Shown here one piece after another: positions 43,008 to 54,635 of a DNA stretch of 64,000 nt. The translations under genes and the position numbers were made by a program. Numbering within the stretch: the first letter of the stretch is position 1; each line of letters starts with the position of its first letter. Below the pieces are notes generated by a model. It was not told the DNA's origin. It saw only the letters and a list, made by a program, of their open reading frames with translations, and ran no database searches. This stretch comes from Spirometra erinaceieuropaei (Eukaryota > Platyhelminthes > Cestoda > Diphyllobothriidea > Diphyllobothriidae): positions 304,370 through 368,369 of the forward strand of contig CACRXP010000314.1 in NCBI GenBank assembly GCA_902702965.1, written 5' to 3'.

Positions 43008-44160
43008 GACAACTACAAGCTGACAATCAACAGCAATTAAACTGAACCCTTATCCTCTCCCGCACATCAAGGATCCCTCTCAGGTGGTGATCAGTTTTCA
43101 ACTTTGAGCCTGAAGCATGCTTACGACCAAGTCGTATTAGATACTGACTCCTGGGAGACACCACCATCAATAGTCATCGGGGTTTACTTCGATATAAAAG
43201 ACTACCATTTGGATTAAGTTCGACTCCCGATTTATTTCAGTGCTTGATTGATAAGCTCGTGAAGGATATACCTCACGTTTGCGCATATCTTGACGATATA
43301 TTAGTCACCGGTCCATCTGAACATAGTCATAGAGAGACTCTAAAAATCGTGTTGGAACGTTTAGAATACGCAAGTTTTAAACTCAGGGAAGATAAGTATG
43401 TTTTCCTTGCCGACTAGGTAGAATACCTGGGCTTCGGGGTGGATAAAAATGACCTCCATTCATTCGAACATAAGCTCAAAACCTTGAAACACCGCGCCCC
43501 AACAATACTAGTCAATTGCGTTCATTCCTAGGGTTAATCACCCACTTTGGTCGCTTTATGAATCAATCGGCTACAATTCTAAAGCCTCTTTATCGAATAC
43601 ATGAAAAAATCGTTGCCGGAACTAGTCGTAGGTCAACCAAAGTGCTTTTGAACATGCAAAAGCAGTTCTTACCTCCTCATCCGTCCTAGTTCATTATGAC
43701 CCCAAAAAGCCTATCATACTGAAATGTGATGCGTCTCCGTACAGCGTAGGTGCGGTTTTCATCCACAGAATGTCTTTTGGTGCGGAGATGCCGGTTGCCT
43801 TTGCATCAGGAACCATGTCACAGGCGGAAACCAACTATTCGCAACTAGATAATGGGGTCTTAACAATAGTGTTTGGACCACTTCGCTTCCCCCTGTATCT
43901 TTTCGGCCGACCCTTCGAGATTCACACTGATCACAAACCTCTCTGAGGTTCGCTGGATGAAAAACGAGAAATACAACAGATGTCTTCGCCAAGAATGCAA
44001 CGATGGGCACTCACTCTGTCTGCTAACACACATGCAATGAAATACGTTACGGGTAGTGCAAACGTAGTAGCTGACGCCTTAAATAGACTTCCCATTGTGA
44101 ATGATGGTGTTAACGGGACACCTGCTTTTGAGTCAGTTAATATTTGTAGAACCTAGTCAA
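43008..44160 (+). pseudogene. pol, reverse transcriptase palm and RNase H (broken frames)
   Basis: Pieces in several frames: SLKHAYDQVVLD (motif A), AYLDDILVTGPSEHSHRETL (motif C; YLDD at 43286-43297 retains both aspartates), FKLREDKYVFL, VEYLGFGVDKN. Then RNase H: ILKCDASPYSVGAVF (first catalytic Asp), AFASGTMSQAETNYSQLDNG (catalytic Glu of the NYS.xE region changed to LD), IHTDHKPL, and a terminal ANVVADALNRLP. At least four stops or frame changes are needed to read through. Confidence 0.85.
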
Positions 44161-44379
44161 CGCACCTGTAACCTGTCAACAAATTAGGCAGTAGACATCG
44201 AGAGACCCTCTCCTAAGTTCGATGAAAAGAGCCTTCACTCTGGCGGGCTGCCCCCTACCTCCCTTAATTTTCAACCATTCTTCAGCCGTCAGAACGAGTC
44301 GAGTCTACAAGACGGATTCATATTATGGGACAATCATGTAGTTGTACCACCACAAGGCTGATGGGCCATCCTCAGAGAC

Positions 44380-45400
44380 GTGCATAATGCTCATCCTAGT
44401 ACGGTTATAATTAAAGCTCTCTTCCACAGCTATGTTTGGCGGTCCGAAATTGACGCAGATATCGAAAATGTGTTAAAAGCATGTCACGCGTGCCAAGTAA
44501 AACAGAAGACCTTACCGAAGGTGTCTCTGAAGCCTCGGGCCTGGCCCGACTCGCCGTGGAAGAGAGTACACGTCAATTATTTTGGGCTATTCCAAGGCCG
44601 TGTGGTCTTTGTGGTGGTTGACGCCCACACTAAATGGATTGATGCGATTCCGACAGGAATTTCCTGTTCTTCACTGACTACAATCAACAAATTGCGAACC
44701 GTTTTTTCTACTTTTGGGATGCCTGGATTGGTCGTTTCAGACAATGGCCCGGCCTTTAATAGTGCAGAATTAAAAGATTTAATGGAGAAAAGTGGAATTA
44801 GATATTTGACTACTGCCCCGTACCACGCTGCTTCTAATGGCCTCGCAGAGCGTGCAGTCCAGACAATAAAACAAGGACTAGCCAAACAGACGGAAGCGGA
44901 CTTGGCCACCAAGTAGTCCCGCTTTACGTTCAGCTAACGCGTAACACCAAACGACTCAACGGGTGCTTCGCCTGCAGAATTGATGTTCAGGCGGCAGCTG
45001 CGCACACGACTCGACCTGCTTAATCCATCAAGGCATGATGAAGTCATGACAAAACAGACAAAGATGAAAGATGAACACCCGACGAAGACTCGTCGCGCCT
45101 AATGAAAGTGTCTACACGCGACTGGAACACGAAACGAACTGGTGTCCAGCGATAGTTCGAACAAGCGAGGGGCAAATAGTGGAATTAGAATTAGAAGATG
45201 GGAGAATTGTGCGCGACATCTGGACCAAGTTCGCAGCTAAACAGACACAGTATGTGGAGAATTCGGAACGTTCGAACTGCCAACAACCCATGATAGGGAT
45301 CCTGACATCCCTAGGACTGAACACCTACTGCCTGCACAGAGCACTACGCCACCGACCGAGGTGTATGTCCCTCTTCCGCCTTCCACCCCGGCCAGCAGTA
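44380..45400 (+). pseudogene. pol, integrase
   Basis: The 178-codon frame (44380-44916) has the HHCC-type zinc finger (HNAHPS...ACHACQ) and a DDE core with all three acidic residues: VVVDAHTKWIDAIP, VSDNGPAFNSAELK, and ASNGLAERAVQTIKQG. It stops at TAG 44914-44916. The remaining core (SPAELMFRRQLRTRLDLL) and a C-terminal domain (NWCPAIVRTSEGQIVELELE, DGRIV) follow in other frames up to about 45400. Confidence 0.87.
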
Positions 45401-45580
45401 GCTTAGGGGCAGAGGAGCCAGTGACTGCACAAAGCAGTGCAGAGGTCGAAAATACCGCCCCGAGAAGACCGACCGGAATCCGCAAACCGGTCCAACGCAT
45501 TCAGGACGAATCCCAATAGAGAATTGCTTAACTATCTACTATTACCTTTACTGTTTCCTCCCTCCTCCCCATGCTCTCCA

Positions 45581-45596
45581 ATGAAGGAGGGACGGA
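45581..45596 (+). other. Polypurine tract
   Basis: ATGAAGGAGGGACGGA, almost all purine, ends directly before the 3' LTR. This is the expected plus-strand primer position. Confidence 0.75.
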
Positions 45597-45829
45597 TGAA
45601 GCGTATGCTGACCGGGCTGTCAGGACATCATGCCACAAACGCGTGACAAGCGAACGATCAAGGTCGTAACCTCTGTTCACACCTTCTTTGTGTTACTTGG
45701 CCATCCGTCAGCCTATGATATTCCCCCTGCCATATACCGGCCGTTTCCACAAGCCTCCTCACTTGTGCTGTCTCTCGTACTCAGCACACGTCCTATTTCC
45801 AACCAACCTTTTGTTGTGCATACATAACA
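45597..45829 (+). mobile_element. 3' LTR of the Ty3/gypsy element
   Basis: TGAAGCGTATGCTGACC ... GCATACATAACA, 233 bases. It differs from the 5' LTR at many positions and by small indels, which with the broken ORFs shows the insertion is old. Confidence 0.9.
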
Positions 45830-47455
45830 GACATTTGCATGAGGAATGCATTAATAAAACGGCCGTGGAGGAAAATGATGTGTGGGGGGGGGTGGGGATG
45901 CACTGCTTTCATTGTGACAGGAATTCTATTTAAAAGCGAGAATGTCCACGGATGTCAAAAAATCTCTCGGCAATGAAGTACATAGTTCACTGATATGCAG
46001 TTAATTGTAAATGAGCCCACCTGTCCTCTCTGAATAGGATTAAGCATAACCAGTGGTACTCTGTCCCAGTAATAGTTGCATATTGTTTTGATACAGCTTA
46101 GATACTCCAATTCGTGGTTTTTCGAGGTATCCTAATGATCGATCTCTCAAATAACAATCAACGAATATATATATGGTCACAGCTTTGTGATAACTTACTG
46201 CGTGTTCATCTTTACTCATTATTCCCTAGCGGTCAACATGCCTATCCTTCCCATTCCCAAATATTGCTATCTATTCTGCGACTTATTGCAAATGTCTGGC
46301 TATCCTAAGACTAGAACTATTCAATGCCACTTCACTGAAAAGCTATTACAATAGACACATGCGATTGTTTCCCTCTAGACTAGGCTCCGACAGACGGATT
46401 TGAAATTCCCTGTGATTGAGCGACTGAAAGCTGGCCACCCGCACGTTTTCCGCATTAATTTTGGGTCAAAATCTTATCGATAACCACTCCTGCCTCACGT
46501 AAGTAGTCCATACATCAATTTGCATCCTTCCATAATCACTCTCTCTTCTGTTCGCTCTGCATCCTCTGTTCCAATTACTTTGTTTTCAAGCATGCATCCC
46601 TTTGAAATAATCTGTCAACCTAATATAAACCCATTAAATAACCTCTATTTTCTGCGGCTTCGTCTTAAGTTTGAAGAAAGTATTGTCTGCAAAATTGCCC
46701 CACCACTCCGTCAAGAACGCCCCTGCCCAAGGCCAAGGCTACCACCCACACGACATCCGCATACCTCAACGCAACCCCTCGTCGGTAGTTTTAAGGGCCG
46801 AGCGACAGCCCGTGACCCAGCAAAAATAGAAGTTTGCGCCAGCAGTTTTTTCTCCGTTCCACCCACCCTATTCCGCTTTGACTTCTACAGCTGTCGTCCT
46901 GTTCATTCAAGTCATTTGGTAAATATATTTTTCTGGTTCTCGGAACCTGAACTTCAACGCATTCATTTCTTTGTTGATATTATTACCCAGATATAAACAA
47001 GATATTCATATTTGACGTTCCAATACTTTCAAAATAGGAGCAGTTTTATGCAATCATGTTACTTAAGTACCATTGTTACTATGATGCATTCGCATTGGTG
47101 ACGAATGAGCATTTGCACGATGTCGGAAATGGAGCCGTTACAGCCTACCATATCATCAGATCTGGGTGGCATGTACACAAAATCTTTGAGTGGGCTCTCC
47201 GGCCAATTGCTATTTCAACACTCCAGGGCCTAGGCCTTCAATCAACCTAGGCCCCTTTTCTATACCGGGTAAAATATCCCTAACAAATACCTTCAGATTC
47301 GGGACCTTTGCATCCGTTTACTGAAAGCTAATGAAGACATATAGAAACAAGGAATTGGTGAGACATTCTGAATAGAAAGAATCGCGCTCAGCTTATATTG
47401 GCATTAACTTAGAGACAGATAACTTGCCTCGCAAAAGTCTGATAAAGATATAATG
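45830..47455. other. Unassigned stretch of 1.6 kb
   Basis: Contains a G-run GTGGGGGGGGGTGGGG at about 45880. A 158-codon frame at 46520-46996 (+) has no recognisable family, and its composition is ordinary for AT-rich non-coding DNA here. Confidence 0.35.
47226..47254. other. Perfect 9-bp hairpin followed by T-run
   Basis: GGGCCTAGG (47226-47234), loop of 11, CCTAGGCCC (47246-47254), then TTTTC. No attached gene, so a function is not claimed. Confidence 0.7.
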
Positions 47456-47665
47456 TGCGGTGTATGCTGCCCGGTCTGTCAGGACATCATGCCACATGCG
47501 CGTGACAAGCGGACGATCAAGGTCATGACCCCTTTTCACACCTTCTTTGTGCTAATTGTCCCCCCTGCCATTTACCTGGCCGTTTCCACAAGCCTCCTCA
47601 CCTGTGCTGTCTCTCGTACTCAGTACACGTCCTACTTCCAACTAACTTTTTTTGCATACATAATA
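47456..47665 (+). mobile_element. Solo LTR of the Ty3/gypsy family
   Basis: TGCGGTGTATGCTGCCC ... GCATACATAATA, aligned along its whole length with the LTRs at 41273 and 45597, with a short internal deletion near 47560. The terminal CA has become TA. No internal sequence adjoins. Confidence 0.85.
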
Positions 47666-50600
47666 CTTTAATGCCCATGTTCGCAGGGAACATTGAGATT
47701 ACCCATCAATTAACGCTCTAAGAACGGCGACAAATATAACACAAGTATTCAGCTTTTAGACAACTACTCAATCAGCCACAAACACAGCCGTGCGCGGGCT
47801 TTCTTTCGGCGTGAGAGGACTCATTGCAGTTGATGATAAAGAGAGAGAAAACAACTAGGCATTATTTGATATGCGCCTCTGCCGCAAAGATTATGATTTA
47901 ACAAGTAAGGTATTCGGAAGAGCAACAGATGTGTCATAATATTAAACTTAAGCAACACTCACTCAGTAAAGCCCAAAAGAGTCGCGCATGGACTCTATGT
48001 AGACGTGAAGAGATGCAATGCAGCTGAACCGAAAAAATAATTTTGGATTATAGTACCTTTGAAAAGTACTCAGAACAAATGGATGCCTGGCCTCGGCAAC
48101 CGGCGCATGCGCTAACGAGATGAGAGGCCAAAGTGCAACAGCGCGGAAATGGATATTTCAAGATGAAGCTGTAGCTATAGATATACTGCAAAGTCATAAT
48201 CTAAAACATAAGGCTGCTGAGAACCAGCGTGATAATCAAAGGCGGTTCACGAATAGAGATAAGAAGGTCGTTTCCTGAGGTCTTAATCACAAAATCCAGA
48301 AGACTGTCTTTTGCAGCACATCAGTGTCAAATCCTCAGTAGTTTCGGAGCAGTATATTATCACTGGCCCCAATAGCAGAAGTTCAGGCGGGGTCGTCTCA
48401 GCGGTTGGCCGTCGTCAGTAGGTTTAAGAAGCCGCATTCCACCCAGGCCAAGGCAAAGAAATATGAGACTAAAACAATTCGTTATACAGTACATATGTAC
48501 ATCCTGTGACGACTGAGGACGCAAATATGGTACTAATGCTCATAGGCAGCAACAATGCCAACAAGCGGTTGCCCTTAGTGGAGGGCGACACAAACTGGCT
48601 GCAGATCACATGAGCCCATAATACTGGAATAACAAAAGACCGGTGCCTTAATGTACGAGGGGTCGCCAGGTGGGGAGATCTGCGTGTCGAGTGCGTCAAA
48701 CTATCTGAAAACCTATGATATGCACACCCAGCATCAAAAGTAAAAGAGTTAATAGAAGTGCCCGGCGGAACAGCTCGGTCAACACACCCTGACGCGTGCA
48801 AGCATGCCTATAAAATCAAGGCATGCCTGTCACCTGATAATTGCGACGGTCGTTTAAATACAATTGTTTCCAGCTAATCAAAATGTTTTTATTAAAACAT
48901 TTGAATCAGATTTAAGGGAAATTAAAATCTTACCACTCTTTGTAATCTGGATAAGCAGTCCTACTGTTTCAGTCTCTATCGTTTAGCTGATGTTTGCAGA
49001 TGACGTCAAGAGGTGGACCTAAGCACACACCGCGTTTCTACCCAGAAAGACCTCATTTACTTTTTTGAAAAAATGACGAACCTGATTTCACCATAAATGT
49101 TTTGAAGTCACTTTTTCCCATAATCTGACTAAAACCAGATATAAAAATGTGTCCACATACAACATCAGGTGATGGAATAAATCCACAAGACTAAAGGCGA
49201 CATAGGAATAATTAATTTCGCCAACATGGCATCCTCAAAAAAAATCCTTTAAATTGTTATTGACTCTCTAAAGCAAGTTTACCTCTTTCACAGAGGAAAA
49301 GTGCTGAGCATAAAATACTATGATTATTCGAATAGACCCACTAAACCACTCATTGATGCGGACTCACCACATCTAACGTGACACAGAGACTTAGCATAAC
49401 ATTCATATTTGGACAGTAATAGTACTTGTTTGCCCAATCCGAAATTTCAGCACAGTGGAAAGACTCAACAGGATTGAATTGCTGATAGTTCAGCAGGAAT
49501 GAAAACGCGTAAGCCTGTTAATAACGTGTAGGACGGTTAAATTGATAGGTAGTTTGGATAGTTTTTATATTTCCAAAGTAGCTAAGCACGCAATCCCCGG
49601 GACCAACGAATAGGACCTAGTGAGTACAAAATTACGGCAGACGAGCTTTCATGGTCCTCAATTAAGTCTCGTAAGGGTTACCAACGGAGCTAACCCTTCT
49701 ACTCACAACCTGGCTTTTTAATAAACACTATCGATTTTTGCGGCTTAGAGAAAGCCCTTTCTTTCCGAAGCATGCACAGAGTCGGGAACAACAAAGTGCC
49801 CATCCAAACGGACTCGAGGGCACACTTCTGCCTTGCTCAATCTCGACATCGAAAAATCGATATCTAACGTAATTATGGTTCACTTGATTAGCAGAGGCCA
49901 CCAGCAGACGTCAACCAAGTATTTCGAGTCAACAATAAAGCGCAACCAGACACTTCGAATTCCTGTGCCATTGGATACTCGAGGCGGCAGAAGCAGTCTC
50001 CACAAAATTAATCAAGCCAACTTGTACTCACAGAAGGCGTTTTCACAAACTGTCCAACTTCACTGGTCTCAGATGAGCCCTAGACGTTTGTCCCCGCATC
50101 CTGTCACATTGCGCTACAGGGACGAAACATTGGCACAACCCACTGACAGACCCCCTGGCCCCCTACCCATAGTCTGACAAAACTATACTATAATTATCCC
50201 TTAAGTCTTATAGGATCGATGGTCAACGCGCGCAGCAAGATTTTGAAAAGATTAGTGAAAGTTATATTTTTGAATTCAATTTCTCAATCTCTTGCACAGT
50301 TTTTCAGTGTAAACCTGGCAAAATTTCCTATTTTTTGTCGTAAGTCCTCTCAGCTTCCCGTCATGTTTTTCCGATTTATCATAAAGCGGAAATATTGTGT
50401 CATAGTTTCTCACCCAACATAGCCTCACACCTATTAAGTTTTGCCCGAATATATAAAAGGCTTTCCTCGTAAAATTTTGAATAACACTATATTTTAGACG
50501 ATAAACCGTCTCCACTGACTGCTTTTACGTCGGTTTATTGACTAGTAAGAGAAATATACTGTTCTCTATTTTATCCTACATTGCCTCATTATTCAATACA

Positions 50601-50816
50601 AATTTAATCACAGTTTTGTCTTGCCACCTGCAACATTGTCGTATACCCGTTTTTCCATTTTGCATTCTGTTATTGAGTGAAAATTGCCAAGTATCAATTG
50701 TGCTGTCTGGTCCACCAATATTGATAGCTTTCAGAAATAGTTTCATCATACATAGCCTCATCCATATATCCTCGAAGTTTCGGCAGCTATCATCAATAGC
50801 AATTTGAGCTAAAGTC
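47666..50816. other. Unassigned stretch of 3.1 kb
   Basis: At about 48093-48140, TCGGCAACCGGCGCATGCGC and the following bases match the PLE-A nuclease start (TTCGTCAACCGGTGCATGCG at 4276 and 22553), a tiny PLE-A remnant. Frames at 48469-48801 (-) and 49833-50177 (+) are unrecognised. The end, from about 50200, may be 5' UTR of the LINE below. Confidence 0.4.
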
Positions 50817-51314
50817 TTGTTTTGCTTTTTCGACATGAAACCTCAGGCAACCCTTCGTCGAAATCTGAATGAAAATAAACTCCAGTTGAAACCCATTATC
50901 CTAGACCTAGGGGCGTTCGATGATTTTAACAATTTTATGTCTCGTTACGGATCAATTTTTTCTGTCCTTGGTGCCCTTCTTGAAGGAAAGTTGCCAACAC
51001 TTACGTCTCAGCAGTGTGAGAAGCTCATGCCTCTCATTGACCTGGCTGCTAGTGAGACTGAAGACAGGCACAAACGAAGTTTCGACTTTATTTTAAAAAA
51101 CGTTCCTAAGAATAGACAGCCAATCGAGGTCGCTTTCCAGTTTCTTTATTCGTGCAGCTTCAACTTTATGGTCGCTAAAGCTAAAGGATTTTCATCTAGG
51201 AGCAAAAATCCACCAATTCTTGTCAAACTATTTTCGTCGATAGAAGTGGACTTTATTTTCTCCCATTTGGAGCGCTCAGCTCAATATCTCAGGAAAAATA
51301 AACTTTTTTATTAG
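50817..51314 (+). CDS. LINE-A ORF1 (CR1/Jockey-like), N-terminal part
   Basis: 165-codon frame. The middle (EDRHKRSFDFILKNVPKNRQ, AFQFLYS) and the end (NPPILVKLFSSIEVDFIFSH LERSAQYLR) match the general layout of LINE ORF1 proteins with an RRM-like RNA-binding fold: R.RS/FDF.L.N.P... followed by RP.LVKF.S...R..IL....L. It would coat element RNA. The frame ends at TAG 51312-51314. Further serine- and proline-rich sequence with stops continues to about 52200. The true start is not certain. Confidence 0.6.
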   Translation: MFCFFDMKPQATLRRNLNENKLQLKPIILDLGAFDDFNNFMSRYGSIFSVLGALLEGKLPTLTSQQCEKLMPLIDLAASETEDRHKRSFDFILKNVPKNRQPIEVAFQFLYSCSFNFMVAKAKGFSSRSKNPPILVKLFSSIEVDFIFSHLERSAQYLRKNKLFY

Positions 51315-52227
51315 TCGAGATCGAACTCCACTGCAACAAAGAGTTTCTCCCCCATTAACAAACGATAAGCCACCACAGAATTCTACTCAAACGCCTGCTG
51401 CCTCTAACGCAGATTCTCCATCGGGCGTCAACCAAGTCTCCCCTATCTGCAGTGGCCCCAGTTCCATCTAGCTCTTCAAATGAGCAAATTATCACTGAGT
51501 TCGTTGAAACCAGCCTCTTTAAAACGCCCCCACGAAGCAAGGATTACTCAAATGCGGCTCCCAAATTTACTAGGAGCTTTATCTTAACAGTAAGGGCGAG
51601 CCAATCGTAGAAACACTACCGACCCCCAGCAATCAGAATAATGAATTAGTTAATAAACCTGGATCGAATCCATCCCGTTCTCGCGCCTGACCACTCAGGT
51701 CTGACCTAGCCGTTAGGTCAACTAAGCCAGATGATAGTTCAGGGTGATCTTTACCTTCTCCTATCCCGAATTCTCAACTCAACGTAAGCACCTCAGTTGT
51801 GAAGCCCACTTGCACACCAGCCTGCAAAATGCAAGTATATAACGTTGCTGATAATTTTTCCAATCCCATCGATAGCCTGACACCCCAAATCATAAAGCCT
51901 TTTCCTGATGTAAACTGTTTCTTGAAACCATTATGTCCGCTACCTAACATAAACTACTACTTGTAGTATGCTCAAAATGCACAAAATCCTATTTTCATGC
52001 CTCCTATTTATCCAACCGAACAAAATAGCTTTCCTCTTCCTGGGTCCTGCTCAAATGTTTTTCCACATAATGGTGCATCTTTAGCTAGTGGTAATTCCCC
52101 CAATTTTTAGACCACAGCAACTTTGTCTTCCAACAATTGCTTCGTCCCAACGGCTTAATTTTCCATCACCAGCTCTCCCTTTTTTATAAGTAGCAACGAG
52201 CGGAATCTACATATTAGGAATACGCTC
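51315..52227 (+). pseudogene. LINE-A, decayed remainder of ORF1 / inter-ORF region
   Basis: Low-complexity S/P/N-rich translations with several stops in every frame (for example TPAASNADSPSGVNQVSP). No domain is recognised. Position between ORF1 and the endonuclease is the only assignment. Confidence 0.4.
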
Positions 52228-52330
52228 AGTATTTTCTCTCTCTCTCTCTCTCAACGCCAGATCAGTCGTGCAAAAGATGTCACAACTAATAAGTGTGGTT
52301 GTTGAGTTTGACCCAGATGTTTTGTGCATT
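52228..52330 (+). pseudogene. LINE-A ORF2, N-terminus of APE-type endonuclease (first part)
   Basis: Reads SIFSLSLSLNARSVVQKM then EFDPDVLCI, the standard N-terminus of LINE endonucleases (N.RS...K...L...DPDVL.I.ETW). A (CT)n run (52233-52251) lies within the coding sequence and adds Ser-Leu repeats. The domain breaks off after CI at 52330 and resumes at 54636 with TES, so a 2.3-kb element sits in between. Confidence 0.75.
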
Positions 52331-54635
52331 GAAGAAAATTATTAATGTTGGGGATGAGGTTTTCCTACCTTTACCCTTTCGTCACATATTGCGCAGGCTT
52401 TATCGTCGTTTCCGTCTGCAGAACGGCGTTTCTGTTCTGCCCTTGATTTGGGATATTTTTGATCGAGCTAAGAGATTGTCTGAAGAAAAACAGCTAGCCG
52501 AAGAGGTCCAGTTTACCGAAAACCATTCGTTAAATGTCTCGAAACTTTTCTCTAGAAAAATACGAACTCAGAGAAAGACGCAGTATCCCATCCTTCGAGA
52601 CGATCTCGGAAATCCCATAGTTGATGCCCAGTTAACCGCGGATAGCTTAAATGATTTCCTGTCCAAAACGTTTATTGAAGACTCGACCACTCCGCTTCCG
52701 ACCATCCAGTCATTGACCGGGGCAGTTCTAGAAACTATAAATTTCCCTCTGTGGGATGTGACTGTTGCGATTCGGCGTCTTCGTCAATCTTATAGTCCAG
52801 GCCCTGATGGTGTCCCAGTAAGCATTTTAAAAGCCGATGCAAACACGATTTACCCATCCATCTTATGCAAGATATTTAATCTCGCTCTTGAAAGTGAAAC
52901 TTATCTTAACTTGTGGAAGGAATCACACATTTTGCCCATTCCTAAGCACGGCAAATCTACATCATTTGATGACTTTCGGCCAATAAACACCCTCCCCGCA
53001 GTTACGAAGATCTTAGAGACATTGATCAAAGATAATATGATGTGTCACTTAACAGCGAATAACTTACTGAGTGTTGCTCAGCATGGATGCCTCAAAGCTC
53101 GATCTTGCGACACCTGTCAACTCTCTTTCTTTGACTTTGTTCTCCAATCTAGGGACCATGGGTTTGCTCTTTACACAGTATATTTCGATTTCACTAAGGC
53201 TTTTGACCGTGTTGACCATGCTCTTCTTCTCTTGAAATTGTCCTCTTTCGGAATAGGTGGCAAACTTTTGAATTTTATATCCTCTTGTTTGGGCACTCGC
53301 ACACAACGAGTTAAGATTTTCAATACCATCTCCAACCCCACACGTGTGAGGAGCGGAGTCATTCAGGGTAGTGTACTCGGCTCACTTTTATTTTGCCTTT
53401 TCGTTAATGATGTACCCGATTTATTTCAGAATGGCAGGCCTTTCATGCATGTCGATGATCTTAAAGTTGCATATCGATATAAGCCGGCAGATCATGACAT
53501 CGTGCTTGAGCTCCTAAAGAGCGATCTACAGGCTTTCGCCCAGTGGTGCCGCACATGGCACCTTTCTCTTTCTTGGCATAAGTGCTCAGTCATGGTGGTT
53601 GGCGACGACCGCCAACCTCAACTAAGTATTGAAGTTCACGCCATAAATGTGCCTGGGGTTATAAAGGATTTGGGCGTATCATACTCCAAGAGTCTCAATC
53701 TCTCGGAGCACTGTGCCTTGATAGTCTCCAAAGCACGTAGATCGACCGGGTTTATCCTCCGAAATTTTAAAACTAGGGACATAAGAATGCGCCTTTTCAA
53801 CATGTACGTTAGACCTGGTCTGGAATACTGTTCGTTTTCATTTAGCCTCATGCGTGCTACTGAGCGGAAGAAAATAGTATCCGTTCAACACTTTTTTACC
53901 AAGAGAATTTTAACCCCGGAACACCGACATTTGTCCTACCAAGAACGTTGCCGGCTTACAGGCCTCGATCCTTTATGGTTCCTTAGATTATAAAAGGGAC
54001 TATTTTTGCTATTTAAACTCTTATATAATCACACATTTAACCCACTCACCTCTTTAAGACATCATATCCACCCACGACTTAACAGTCACCGTGAGGTCTT
54101 TTTATTTCTGCCTCTGGCACGTACTGCTAAATATCATCGGTTATTTTCTGTAAATGCAATTGCTATTTGGAATAAACTACCCATGAGTGTGAAAACTCTG
54201 CAAAATTATCCTTTATTTAAGAGAACTATTACTCGATTTTTGCATTCAGAAAAGCTCCCACAAATTTTGGGTACTGAAAACTCTGATCGACTGTACCGTA
54301 GCGATGGCGTTTGTGGTCTCTGAACACTATGGCCGGTCTCACCAGCTGTTCCTCAACGCCTCTACTTTGGCTATCCCCAACTTCATGAAAGGAATTTGAC
54401 GTCCGATAATCTCCGATACCGTGCAACCTCCCTCCTTCTTGACGGTCGATATTCTACCACCGCCGGCAGTTTTTTCTCCTGAGCCCTCCAAACCATAAAA
54501 ACCACCATCAACGATATTTTTATCGCTTTAGCTCAGGAGTTTTTTTCACTGCTGGTCGGATTTGTGTTTAATCGCTTCCCTTGACAATGCCTGTAAACTG
54601 GCATTAAATAAAAAATTTATTTATTTATTTATTTA
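52331..54635 (+). CDS. LINE-B (CR1/Jockey-like) inserted in LINE-A: reverse transcriptase ORF
   Basis: 5'-truncated copy whose ORF2 reads through from the junction to 54323 with only one stop (TAA 53991-53993). RT motifs in order: RLRQSYSPGPDGVPVSILK, DFRPINTLPAVTKILETLI, YFDFTKAFDRVDHALLLLKL, SGVIQGSVLGSLLFCLF, HVDDLKVAYRY, WHLSLSWHKCSVM, then VIKDLGVSYSK and YVRPGLEYCSFSFS. After the stop, the same frame goes on: LFKLLYNHTFNPLTSLRHH ... FSVNAIAIWNKLPMSVKT and FKRTITRFLH. The active site is HVDD where YADD is usual. The 3' UTR ends in TTTATTTATTTATTTA (54616-54635). The methionine at 52293 belongs to the flank, not to the element. Confidence 0.88.
54476..54539 (+). other. Stem-loop in the LINE-B 3' UTR
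   Basis: CTCCTGAGC (54476-54484) pairs perfectly with GCTCAGGAG (54531-54539), bordered by TTTTTT and TTTTTTT. LINE-A keeps a related GTTTTTTCTCCT sequence at about 57720-57733. A 3' hairpin is the kind of signal that some LINE reverse transcriptases recognise. Confidence 0.6.

Noticed and set aside
41268..45834. Matching target-site duplication for the full Ty3/gypsy element
   Set aside because: CTTTG and GACAT do not match; an LTR end shift or recombination is possible but unsupported.
46520..46996. 158-codon plus-strand frame
   Set aside because: No recognisable family, no splice partners and no conserved motif; kept only as part of an unassigned stretch.
47226..47260. Rho-independent terminator
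   Set aside because: The shape fits, but the genome is eukaryotic and no gene ends here.
52293..52330. Start codon of the LINE-B reverse transcriptase
   Set aside because: These bases belong to the outer LINE nuclease in another frame; LINE-B is 5'-truncated and has no start of its own.
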